43,070 bases of DNA from Devosia insulae DS-56 (GTDB lineage: Bacteria; Pseudomonadota; Alphaproteobacteria; Rhizobiales; Devosiaceae): assembly GCF_000970465.2 (NCBI RefSeq), contig NZ_LAJE02000362.1, positions 1-43,070 of the forward strand, given 5' to 3'. The translations under genes were made by a program, and so were the position numbers. Position 1 is the stretch's first letter. The number at the start of each line of letters is the position of its first letter. Shown one piece after another: positions 17,744-24,907 of the stretch. Under the pieces are notes generated by a model. That model saw only the letters and a program-made list of their open reading frames with translations. It made no database searches and was not told the origin of the DNA.

Positions 17744-18652
17744 TTACCGAACGATCAGCGTACCCGCGCCATGCGCGGTGAACAGTTCGACCAGCACCAC
17801 GTGCGGGGTCTTGCCGTTGAGGATCACCACGCCCTCGACGCCGTTGTCGAGCGCTTCGAGGCAGGTTTCGACCTTGGGGATCATGCCGCCATTGATGGTG
17901 CCGTCGGCGATCAGCGCCCGCGCGTCACGGGCCGAGAGCTCGGGGATCAGCTTCTTGTTGGCGTCCAGCACCCCGTCGACATCGGTCAGGAACAGCAGGC
18001 GCTTGGCGCCGAGCGAGCCGGCAATGGCGCCGGCAAAGGTGTCGGCATTGATGTTATAGGTCTGGCCGTCGCGGCCGGGCGCCACCGGCGCGATCACCGG
18101 GATCATCTCCGAGCGTGCGAGGAGGTCCAGCAGCGTGCGGTCGACTTCTACCGGCTCGCCGACAAAGCCCAGATCGAGTTCGCGCTCGATGTTCGAGCCG
18201 GGGTCTTTGACGGTCTTGGTGGCCTTCTTGGCGAACACCATGTTGCCGTCCTTGCCGCACAGGCCAATCGCCCATTCGCCTTCGGCATTGATCAGCGCCA
18301 CGATCTCTTTGTTGATCGAGCCGGCCAGCACCATCTCGACGACTTCCATCGTCCGCTTGTCGGTGACGCGCAGCCCGCCTTCGAACTTCGATTCGATGCC
18401 GAGATTCTTCAGCATCGAGGCAATCTGGGGCCCGCCGCCATGCACGACGATCGGGTTGACCTTGGATTGTTTGAGCAGCGCGATGTCGCGCGCGAAGGCC
18501 TGGCCCAGCTCCACATCGCCCATGGCATGGCCGCCATACTTCACCACGACCGTCTTGCCTTCGTAGCGCTGCATATAGGGCAGCGCCTGCGACAGGACGG
18601 CGGCGTCGCGGGAAAAGCTCTCGATGTCAGGCATGGCGCGCTGTGTATCCAT
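17744..18652 (-). CDS. argB: acetylglutamate kinase
   Basis: A 302-residue N-acetylglutamate kinase, the second step of arginine synthesis. Visible are the phosphate-binding [10 protein letters not shown], the substrate loop VVHGGGPQI, and [30 protein letters not shown] in the ATP-binding C-terminal half. The ATG at 18652 is chosen because AGGAC lies upstream; another ATG at 18634 is possible. The open frame extends far upstream across the divergent sigma gene and is not coding there. Argininosuccinate or other arg genes are not in the window. The gene is a usual neighbour of engB in Hyphomicrobiales, but here at least five genes intervene. Confidence 0.97.
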   Translation of the reverse strand: MDTQRAMPDIESFSRDAAVLSQALPYMQRYEGKTVVVKYGGHAMGDVELGQAFARDIALLKQSKVNPIVVHGGGPQIASMLKNLGIESKFEGGLRVTDKRTMEVVEMVLAGSINKEIVALINAEGEWAIGLCGKDGNMVFAKKATKTVKDPGSNIERELDLGFVGEPVEVDRTLLDLLARSEMIPVIAPVAPGRDGQTYNINADTFAGAIAGSLGAKRLLFLTDVDGVLDANKKLIPELSARDARALIADGTINGGMIPKVETCLEALDNGVEGVVILNGKTPHVVLVELFTAHGAGTLIVR

Positions 18653-18850
18653 TGTGTCCCGTCCTATAGCGCATTCCATTGGAGTCGAAAGCGCTTTTGA
18701 GCCCCTGTCGAAGCGGATCGGGAAAGGTTGTGAGATTTTTCCGCTGCGATCCCGCCATCTGGCATGGGCATCAACAGAACAAACACGAAGATTTCGTGAC
18801 CGGCAGCGGCGGGGATAGGCATAACCACAGGCTTTGGCTAAGTTCGCCCT

Positions 18851-19399
18851 ATGAGCAGCACGATGAGCCCAGAGATCGCCGACCTCATTGCCCGCTGTGC
18901 GCTGCGGGATCGCACGGCATTTCGTGATCTCTATACCCGCACCAGCGCGAAACTTTTCGGCGTGACGCTGCGTATCCTCAAGGACAGATCGGAAGCCGAA
19001 GAGGCGCTCCAGGAAGTGTACGTCAAGATCTGGCAGCGCGCCGACCGCTACGTGGCGGGTGGCTACAGCCCGATCAGCTGGCTGGTGGCGGTCGCCCGCA
19101 ACCACTCGCTGGACGTCCTGAGGGCGCGGAAGCCGGTAAGCGATGATATCGACCTCGTGCTTGACCTCGCCGATGGAGCGCCTGACCCAGAGCAGGCCAC
19201 CATCGACAGTTCGGAGCGCACGCGCATCGACGGCTGCCTCGATGAACTCGAGAGCGACAAGGCCGACTGTGTGCGTGGGGCCTATCTCGACGGCTTCAGT
19301 TACGAGGAACTGGCGACGCGCCACAGCGTGCCGCTGAACACGATGCGAACCTGGCTGCGACGCAGCCTGTTGAAACTGAGAGAGTGCCTCCAGGCATGA
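18851..19399 (+). CDS. sigK: ECF RNA polymerase sigma factor, SigK-like
   Basis: A 182-residue extracytoplasmic-function sigma factor. The sigma-2 region (about 20-90) includes [22 protein letters not shown], quoted here only in part as the RNA polymerase and -10 binding helix [12 protein letters not shown]. The sigma-4 region (about 120-180) has [20 protein letters not shown] for -35 recognition. It overlaps the anti-sigma gene by four bases (ATGA), so the two are translationally coupled. The partner is RskA-like, and a fasciclin gene follows, the same trio that in Mycobacterium is SigK-RskA-MPT70/83. The symbol is by this likeness, not orthology proof. Confidence 0.88.
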   Translation: MSSTMSPEIADLIARCALRDRTAFRDLYTRTSAKLFGVTLRILKDRSEAEEALQEVYVKIWQRADRYVAGGYSPISWLVAVARNHSLDVLRARKPVSDDIDLVLDLADGAPDPEQATIDSSERTRIDGCLDELESDKADCVRGAYLDGFSYEELATRHSVPLNTMRTWLRRSLLKLRECLQA

Positions 19400-20112
19400 G
19401 CACGGACGGTCACAGCGGCGGTAGGGAAGACGACCAGGTTCTGGTCGCCGAGTACGCACTCGGCCTGTTGGAAGGCGGCGAGCGAGCCGCCCTCGCACGC
19501 CGCATCGCCTCCGAGCCGGTGCTCGCCTCGGACCTGCGCCTGTGGCGCTCCCGCCTCGCGACGCTCGACGGCGAGTTCGCTGAAGTCACGGCGCCCTCGG
19601 GCGTTCTGGCACGCATCGAGGGCCGCTTGTTCGGCGCGGCTGCCCCTGCCGCCGGGGGCTGGTGGAACTCGCTGGCTCTGTGGCGCGGTCTCACCGCCGC
19701 TGCTGCGGCGGTGGCCGTGGTTGCGATCGGCGTCAACCTGCTGCAACCGCGCGTCGATCCCAATGCTCTGGCCACCCAGCTTGTCGCCGCCATCCAGGCG
19801 CAGGAGGGCAGTGGCGTCGAGTTCGTTGCGCTCTACGATCAGGCCTCGGGGCAGGTGCGGATCACCTCGCTCAAGGGTACTGCCGTGCCCGACAAGGATT
19901 TCGAGCTCTGGTACATCAAGGGCGAGCAGCCTGCGGTATCGATGGGCGTAATCCCGGTCGACGAACGGCTTGAAATCCCGCTCGATGCCACCGCCAAGGC
20001 CAATATCGAGCCCGGCACCGTTCTCGCCGTGACGCTCGAGCAGAAGGGCGGCTCGCCCACCGGCGTCGCCCAGGGCCCGATCGTCGCCGTCGGGACCGTC
20101 ACCCCAATCTGA
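19396..20112 (+). CDS. rskA: anti-sigma factor, RskA-like
   Basis: A 238-residue membrane anti-sigma factor. The cytoplasmic N-terminal part (about 10-80; [19 protein letters not shown]) is the sigma-binding zinc-less anti-sigma fold. One membrane helix (about 96-116) follows, then a periplasmic RskA C-terminal domain (about 125-238) with [20 protein letters not shown]. In this family, regulated proteolysis or redox change releases the sigma factor. It starts on the ATGA overlap with the sigma gene. A 13-bp stem terminator-like hairpin follows at 20134-20169. Confidence 0.9.
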   Translation: MSTDGHSGGREDDQVLVAEYALGLLEGGERAALARRIASEPVLASDLRLWRSRLATLDGEFAEVTAPSGVLARIEGRLFGAAAPAAGGWWNSLALWRGLTAAAAAVAVVAIGVNLLQPRVDPNALATQLVAAIQAQEGSGVEFVALYDQASGQVRITSLKGTAVPDKDFELWYIKGEQPAVSMGVIPVDERLEIPLDATAKANIEPGTVLAVTLEQKGGSPTGVAQGPIVAVGTVTPI

Positions 20113-20133
20113 CCAGTCCAGCGCCATCACCCA

Positions 20134-20169
20134 CGAAACGGCCCGCTTCTACCGAGGCGGGCCGTTTCG
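20134..20169 (+). terminator. hairpin after the sigma/anti-sigma operon
   Basis: A perfect 13-bp stem (20134-20146 and 20157-20169) with a 10-base loop, 21 bases after the anti-sigma stop. The downstream sequence is only moderately T-rich, but the stem strength and position support a terminator. It would give the fasciclin gene its own promoter. Confidence 0.75.
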
Positions 20170-20260
20170 CTTTCGCCGTCGGCGGCGCGCATACGAGCCG
20201 AGGCCGCGAATAGTTTCGCTTGGGTCCGCGAATAAAGCGTCGCGGATGAAAATGTGATCC

Positions 20261-20288
20261 GAAACTACCCTGAAGCAGCGCCCGTATC
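20261..20288 (+). promoter_or_regulatory. possible ECF promoter upstream of the fasciclin gene
   Basis: GAAAC (20261-20265), 17 bases, then CGTATC (20283-20288) has the form of an ECF-type -35/-10 pair, 55 bases before the fasciclin ATG. It is a candidate target of the SigK-like factor encoded upstream. I could not find a clearly matching copy before the sigma gene, so this remains tentative. Confidence 0.3.
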
Positions 20289-20342
20289 TCCGCCTGTCCC
20301 GTCACAAGAACAATGCGGACGCCCAAAGGAAGGAACCAAACA

Positions 20343-20906
20343 ATGAAGCTCTCCACTCTTCGCGTACTTGCCGTCTCGGCCATGCTGTCGGTCTCCGCGA
20401 TCTCCGGCGCTGCCTTTGCTGAGAACCCGATGGTCGGCGGCGCGCCGATGCTCGAGACCAAGGATATCATCGACAACGCCGTGAACTCGGCCGACCACAC
20501 CACGCTGGTCGCCGCCGTGAAGGCCGCTGGCCTCGTCGAGACGCTTAAGGGCGCTGGCCCGTTCACCGTGCTCGCGCCGGTCAATGCCGCGTTCGATGCA
20601 CTTCCGGCCGGCACCGTCGACAGCCTGCTGAAGCCCGAGAACAAGGACCAGCTGGTGAAAATCCTCACCTGCCACGTCATCGCCGCCAAGGCCATGTCGA
20701 CCGACATCACCAAGATGGCGATGGATGACGGCGGTACCCACGAAGTGACCACCGTCGGCGGCTGCAAGCTGTGGCTGAAGGCCGACGGCGGCAAGGTGAC
20801 CATCACCGACGAATCCGGTGGCGTCGCCAATGTCACCATCGCCGACGTGGTGCAGTCGAACGGCGTGATCCACGTCATTGACAAGGTGCTGCTGCCCAAG
20901 ATGTAA
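20343..20906 (+). CDS. secreted fasciclin (FAS1) domain protein
   Basis: A 187-residue exported protein with a signal peptide (about 1-26, cleavage near AAFAEN) and one FAS1 domain (about 42-187). Signature stretches are GPFTVLAPVNAAFDALPAGT (H1 motif) and NGVIHVIDKVLLP (H2 motif). FAS1 domains act in adhesion or protein-protein contact at the cell surface or in the periplasm. The ATG at 20343 follows AAGGAAGGA. It lies downstream of the SigK/RskA-like pair, the arrangement seen for MPT70/MPT83 in Mycobacterium, and upstream of an exported MsrB. Confidence 0.93.
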   Translation: MKLSTLRVLAVSAMLSVSAISGAAFAENPMVGGAPMLETKDIIDNAVNSADHTTLVAAVKAAGLVETLKGAGPFTVLAPVNAAFDALPAGTVDSLLKPENKDQLVKILTCHVIAAKAMSTDITKMAMDDGGTHEVTTVGGCKLWLKADGGKVTITDESGGVANVTIADVVQSNGVIHVIDKVLLPKM

Positions 20907-20948
20907 CCTTCGCAGCCCGCGCTGCGAATAACACATCGTGAACCGCTT

Positions 20949-20978
20949 CGTGTCCCGCGGGCTGCCTCGTGGGACACG
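20949..20978 (+). terminator. weak terminator-like hairpin after the fasciclin gene
   Basis: An 8-bp stem CGTGTCCC / GGGACACG (20949-20956 and 20971-20978) with a 14-base loop, 42 bases after the fasciclin stop. A second small hairpin (CGCAGC/GCTGCG) lies at about 20914-20929. Neither has a U-tract, so read-through into msrB is possible. Confidence 0.4.
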
Positions 20979-21043
20979 CGCATTTGAGATGCACCCGCCG
21001 GCAGGGCGGATAGACTGCCGGCAATTGCTGAAAGGCCCATCCC

Positions 21044-21541
21044 ATGCAAGTCGATCGTCGGACTTTCCTTCTTGGCGGCGCCGCCATCGCCGCCCTTGGC
21101 GCAGCGGCGTTGGTGTTCCGTCCGATGGGCGCGAGCCGTGCCGCCGAAGGCACTTTCGAGGTCAGTTTCACCGAAGCCGAGTGGAAGGCCAAGCTCGACC
21201 CCAAAGTGTTCGAAGTGCTGCGCCACGAAGCCACCGAAGCCCCCGGCTCCTCGCCGCTGCTCTACGAACACCGCGCCGGCATCTTCAACTGCGCCGGCTG
21301 CGAACTGCCGCTGTTCGATTCCACGACCAAGTACGAGAGCGGCACCGGCTGGCCCAGCTTCTACCAGCCGCTCGATAACGCCGTCGGCGAGTCCACCGAT
21401 ACCACCCTCGGCATGAGCCGCACCGAAGTGCATTGCCGTCGCTGCGGCGGCCACCTCGGCCACGTCTTCAACGACGGGCCGCAGCCGACGGGCCTGCGCT
21501 ACTGCATGAACGGCCTCGCTTTGACCTTCACCGCGGCCTGA
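21044..21541 (+). CDS. msrB: Tat-exported peptide-methionine (R)-S-oxide reductase
   Basis: A 165-residue MsrB, which reduces methionine-R-sulfoxide in proteins. The N-terminus has a clear twin-arginine signal (DRRTFLLGGAAIAALG, cleavage near SRAAEG), so it should act in the periplasm. The zinc site is Cys83/Cys86 and Cys131/Cys134, and the catalytic Cys154 lies in RYCMNG. No resolving partner or electron donor gene is adjacent. Its place after a SigK/RskA/fasciclin set suggests repair of oxidised envelope proteins under that sigma factor. Confidence 0.95.
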   Translation: MQVDRRTFLLGGAAIAALGAAALVFRPMGASRAAEGTFEVSFTEAEWKAKLDPKVFEVLRHEATEAPGSSPLLYEHRAGIFNCAGCELPLFDSTTKYESGTGWPSFYQPLDNAVGESTDTTLGMSRTEVHCRRCGGHLGHVFNDGPQPTGLRYCMNGLALTFTAA

Positions 21542-21702
21542 CCGCGGGCTGCCCCAGATTTAGTGCCGACCCTCCGACTGACCCCTCCATCCCCCGCGTC
21601 AAAATAGACGCTTCGGGATGGAGGGCCTTCTTCTATGCAACAGAGCCTTGCCGCCCGGCCATCTTGCCAAGCCCGGCGAACCGCCCCATTTGTTGCCGCG
21701 CC

Positions 21703-22407
21703 ATGAAGCTCACCATCATCCAGACCGGCGACGTTCCCGCTGCACTGCGCCCGCAGTTCGGTGCCTACCCGCCGATGTTCAAGCGCATGTTCGACGAGGC
21801 GGGCCAACCGTTCGACTACGAGACGGTGGCCGTCTATGATGGCGCCGCATTTCCCGATGCGAGCAAGCTCGACGGCATCCTGATCACCGGCTCCGCCGCC
21901 GGCGTCTATGATGACTATGCCTGGCTCGATCCGCTCCGCGCCTTCATCCGCTCGGCCTACGCCGCCTCGACCCCGATGCTCGGTATCTGCTTCGGTCACC
22001 AGATCATGGCCGATGCGCTGGGCGGTGACGTGCGCAAATCCGAGAAGGGCTGGGGCCTCGGCCGCCACACCTACGAGGTGAAGTCCCGGCCTGGCTTCCT
22101 CTTGACCGACCTGCCGGCGCTCTCCATCGCCTGCTCGCACCAGGATCAGGTGCTGGTGCCGCCCAGGGCGGCCGAGGTGTTCCTCGGCTCGGACTTCACT
22201 CCCAATGCCGGGCTGGTCTATGCCAATGGCAAGGCGCTTAGCCTGCAGCCGCACCCCGAATTCCTCGACGACTACACCCTGGCGCTGGCTGAGCTCCGGC
22301 GCGGCAAGGCGCCGGACGTCGTGGTGGATACGGCCCTCGCCTCGGTGAGCGCGCCATCGCATAGCAAGGACGTCGCCGGCTGGCTCGGAGCCTTCCTCAA
22401 ACGCTGA
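21703..22407 (+). CDS. class I glutamine amidotransferase-like protein
   Basis: A 234-residue stand-alone class I amidotransferase domain, of the type often labelled GMP-synthase-like. The nucleophile elbow is LGICFGHQIMADALGG (Cys96), and the His-Glu pair is in SLQPHPEFLDD. Stand-alone members include gamma-glutamyl hydrolases that act on amines or polyamine conjugates, but the substrate here cannot be told. The ATG at 21703 fits the family N-terminus (MKLTIIQTGD); its ribosome binding site is weak. The gene is 64 bases before a membrane-protein gene on the same strand. Confidence 0.88.
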   Translation: MKLTIIQTGDVPAALRPQFGAYPPMFKRMFDEAGQPFDYETVAVYDGAAFPDASKLDGILITGSAAGVYDDYAWLDPLRAFIRSAYAASTPMLGICFGHQIMADALGGDVRKSEKGWGLGRHTYEVKSRPGFLLTDLPALSIACSHQDQVLVPPRAAEVFLGSDFTPNAGLVYANGKALSLQPHPEFLDDYTLALAELRRGKAPDVVVDTALASVSAPSHSKDVAGWLGAFLKR

Positions 22408-22471
22408 GCCGCTTGACTCACCGCGCCCCTGGGCCTCGAATGTCGGCACCGCTGCCTGACGGGGTGCTGCA

Positions 22472-23254
22472 GTGTGGGATTGGGTCACAGCTCATGGCGT
22501 GCTGGTGCGATCGCTCGTCTGGGCGACGCTGGGTGGCATTTGCTTTGCCGTCGCTATCGGCCTGACCTGGACGATCGCCCACGTCACCACCGCGCTTTCC
22601 GCCAGCTCTGACGATCGCCTCGAGACCGATGCCTCGGGTTGGTATGGCGTTGCCGTAGTGAGCGGCGGCGACGCCAGCATGCCGGCGCAGCTCAACTACG
22701 ACTACACCCTGCAGGATGACCTGGCGGTTCTCTCCTTCGACCTGCCAGCCGGTGTGACGCAGATCGTCGTCGGCTCGCTCGACATCTTCTGCTGGGAGGT
22801 CCTCCCGGACGGGGCGCGCGGCGAGGATCTGTGGACGATGGACGCCGGCACCTACCGGCATCTAAAAATCCCCGCGGCGCTGGTGCCGACCGGCGGACGC
22901 GTCACTTGCAACTTGCCGCCACGGATCCGCACCGCCTCGTTCACCACCACCGCGACGGTGTTTTACAACGACCCGCGACCGGACCTTACCAGCACCGGCG
23001 GCGGCGTCTTCCTGCCAATCGAACTCTCGCTCAACAACCGCGATGGACCCTACGACATCGCCGCGTCCAATAAGGCGATCCTCGGCGATGCCATCCTGCT
23101 CCGGCCTGGCGGCAACGTGACCGTCCGCTTCCATTCCATGCAGATGGGCGAGGTGCGCGACTGGTACATCCTCGTCATCGGCGTGCTCGTCGGCTTCGGC
23201 GCCGCCATGATCATCGAGGCGTTCCGCCCGCTGATCGAGCGGATCGGCCGCTAG
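22472..23254 (+). CDS. hypothetical protein with N- and C-terminal membrane helices
   Basis: A 260-residue protein I do not recognise. One membrane helix lies near residues 10-35 and a second at about 228-250 (WYILVIGVLVGFGAAMIIEA). The roughly 190 residues between them look like a beta-rich domain that should face the periplasm. It starts with GTG at 22472, and no strong ribosome binding site is seen. It could form a short operon with the amidotransferase upstream. Confidence 0.6.
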   Translation: MWDWVTAHGVLVRSLVWATLGGICFAVAIGLTWTIAHVTTALSASSDDRLETDASGWYGVAVVSGGDASMPAQLNYDYTLQDDLAVLSFDLPAGVTQIVVGSLDIFCWEVLPDGARGEDLWTMDAGTYRHLKIPAALVPTGGRVTCNLPPRIRTASFTTTATVFYNDPRPDLTSTGGGVFLPIELSLNNRDGPYDIAASNKAILGDAILLRPGGNVTVRFHSMQMGEVRDWYILVIGVLVGFGAAMIIEAFRPLIERIGR

Positions 23255-23322
23255 GGGCTACGGTAACGACTTGGCCGGGGCTGGAGGCTTCCCGAGCCGC
23301 CGGCGCCAAGCACACGGAACCC

Positions 23323-23973
23323 TCAGTGCTCCATCAACTGCCGGATTTCAGCGCGCAGCTGTTCGAGGCCAACCTTCTCCTCGCTCGAGGTCAGGATGAT
23401 CTCCGGGTGCGCCGCCGGGCGCTTGGCGACCGCCGCGCGCGTCTTCGCCAGCGCCGCCTCCAGTTCCGACTTGTTCGGCTTGTCGGCCTTGGTGACGACG
23501 ATCTGGTAGCTCACCGCCGCCTTGTCGAGCTCGTTCATGACAGTTGCGTCATTGGCGTTCGGCCCGTGCCGGCCATCGATCAGCACATAGACCCGCCTGA
23601 GGTTTGGCCGGCCGGTGAGGTACTGGTGGATCAGCCGGGTCCACTGCTTCACCTTGTCCTCGGGCGCCCGTGCATAGCCATAGCCCGGCATGTCGACGAT
23701 CCGCAGCGCGTCCGACTGGCTCTCGAAGATGTTGAGCTCCTGCGTGCGCCCTGGCGTGTTCGAGGTGCGGGCGAGCCCGGTGGTGCCGGTCAGCGCATTG
23801 ATCAGCGACGACTTGCCGACATTGGAACGCCCGGCAAAGGCGATCTCCATCCGGTCGGCCGGCGGCAGGTCGGCAATGCGCACGCACCCCTTGATGAAGA
23901 CGAACGGCCGCGCGAACAGCAGCCGCCCGGCCTCAATCTGGTCTGCGCTGAACTTGGATTGTGTCTCGCTCAT
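23323..23973 (-). CDS. engB: ribosome biogenesis GTPase YihA/YsxC (EngB)
   Basis: A 216-residue GTPase needed for large ribosomal subunit assembly. The G motifs are clear: G1 AGRSNVGKSSLINAL, G2 region with SNTPGRTQ, G3 DMPGYGYA and G4 VVTKADK. Length is normal. In many Hyphomicrobiales it sits between yidC and argB; here a palindromic element and a sulfotransferase-like gene separate it from yidC. Confidence 0.97.
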   Translation of the reverse strand: MSETQSKFSADQIEAGRLLFARPFVFIKGCVRIADLPPADRMEIAFAGRSNVGKSSLINALTGTTGLARTSNTPGRTQELNIFESQSDALRIVDMPGYGYARAPEDKVKQWTRLIHQYLTGRPNLRRVYVLIDGRHGPNANDATVMNELDKAAVSYQIVVTKADKPNKSELEAALAKTRAAVAKRPAAHPEIILTSSEEKVGLEQLRAEIRQLMEH

Positions 23974-24022
23974 TGCGGTTCAATAGGGGAGGCAGGCGGA
24001 GAAGGGAAGGGGAGCAGCGTAG

Positions 24023-24162
24023 ACTGATAGAGACGGCCCCCTCCCGGCCTCCCCCATGAAGGGGGAGGTGAAGAGTCGAGGCTCCGTCTACGATCGTGCC
24101 CAAACTCGATGCGGCACCTCCCCCTTTATGGGGGAGGATGGGAGGGGGCCGTCTCTATCAGT
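24023..24162. repeat. compound palindromic element between engB and the sulfotransferase gene
   Basis: Outer arms of 23 perfect bases (24023-24045 and 24140-24162) are extended by imperfectly complementary hairpins, CCTCCCCCAT...GGGGGAGG on each side. It fills most of the gap and carries the same core as the elements at 3138, 12749 and 17664. Confidence 0.85.
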
Positions 24163-24168
24163 CGGCCT

Positions 24169-24870
24169 CTAAACCGGATACCCGAAAGCCCGCTTCTCCA
24201 ACCCTTGCGCCACCAGCGCCTTCGAAAACGCCGGCCAGTTGTCCACCTTGTCGGCGGCCGCCTTGACCCGGTCCTGCTTCACCAGCCCGGCGCTGCTCAG
24301 CACCGCCGGCACCCTGAGCGTCACCCCAACCTGCGCCGCGGCGGCTGAAAAGCGCCGCAGCGCGCCCTCGGGCGGCTGGTCGATATCGGTCTCGTAGCGG
24401 AGGATCGGTGAGGGCAGGAAGCGCCGGTTCAGCCAGTTGCGCCAGCGGTCGTACCAGCGCTCCTGCGCGTCCATCCAGGCGGCGAAATCGGCGATGTCGA
24501 GGTTGAGGCGGACCTCTGACGTGTCGACCTCCTGCCATTTGTGCACGCTGATCGCCTTGCACCAGCTGACATAGGCGTCGATCTGCCGGCGCACCACGAA
24601 GATGACGCGAACGCCAGGTCGCGACAGCACCAGCTGTTCGACGGTCTCGGGTTCGAGCGTATCGTGCCAAAGCTTGAAGGTGAGGACGCGTTTGTGCTCG
24701 GCGCGGGCCGCGGCGGTCGCCCGGTCGAGCACGTGGTCCGGTTCGATCCGCTCGGCGAGGCTGTTGAACAGTTCGGGGAAGCTCTTGAGCTCGGCGAAAT
24801 TGTCGCCGAGCTGCATCAGGTGGTTGGCCCCGGTGCGGGGTCCGGTGATCAGGCAGAGGCTGTCCAGCAC
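24169..24870 (-). CDS. sulfotransferase-like protein (Stf0-like)
   Basis: A 233-residue protein resembling PAPS-dependent sulfotransferases. The N-terminal LITGPRTGANHL matches the 5'-phosphosulfate-binding loop, and VIFVVRRQIDAYVSWCK matches the 3'-phosphate motif (Arg and Ser positions). The acceptor is unknown; trehalose (Stf0), Nod factor or surface glycans are possible. The start is set at the GTG at 24870, which follows AAGGGG and begins just before the motif; the open frame otherwise runs into yidC. It follows yidC by 37 bases and probably joins the rpmH-rnpA-yidC transcript. It is an unusual guest in this operon. Confidence 0.75.
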   Translation of the reverse strand: MLDSLCLITGPRTGANHLMQLGDNFAELKSFPELFNSLAERIEPDHVLDRATAAARAEHKRVLTFKLWHDTLEPETVEQLVLSRPGVRVIFVVRRQIDAYVSWCKAISVHKWQEVDTSEVRLNLDIADFAAWMDAQERWYDRWRNWLNRRFLPSPILRYETDIDQPPEGALRRFSAAAAQVGVTLRVPAVLSSAGLVKQDRVKAAADKVDNWPAFSKALVAQGLEKRAFGYPV

Positions 24871-24907
24871 CTGATCACCCCTTGCCGCGTCAACTGGCTC
24901 TGCTGCG

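Noticed and set aside
18653-19498. Extension of the argB frame upstream across the sigma-factor gene
   Set aside because: It is antisense to a clear ECF sigma gene and bears no similarity to any acetylglutamate kinase N-terminus.
20113-20342. A riboswitch or small RNA between the anti-sigma and fasciclin genes
   Set aside because: The only strong structure is the 13-bp hairpin at 20134-20169, which is adequately explained as a terminator. No known aptamer core is visible.
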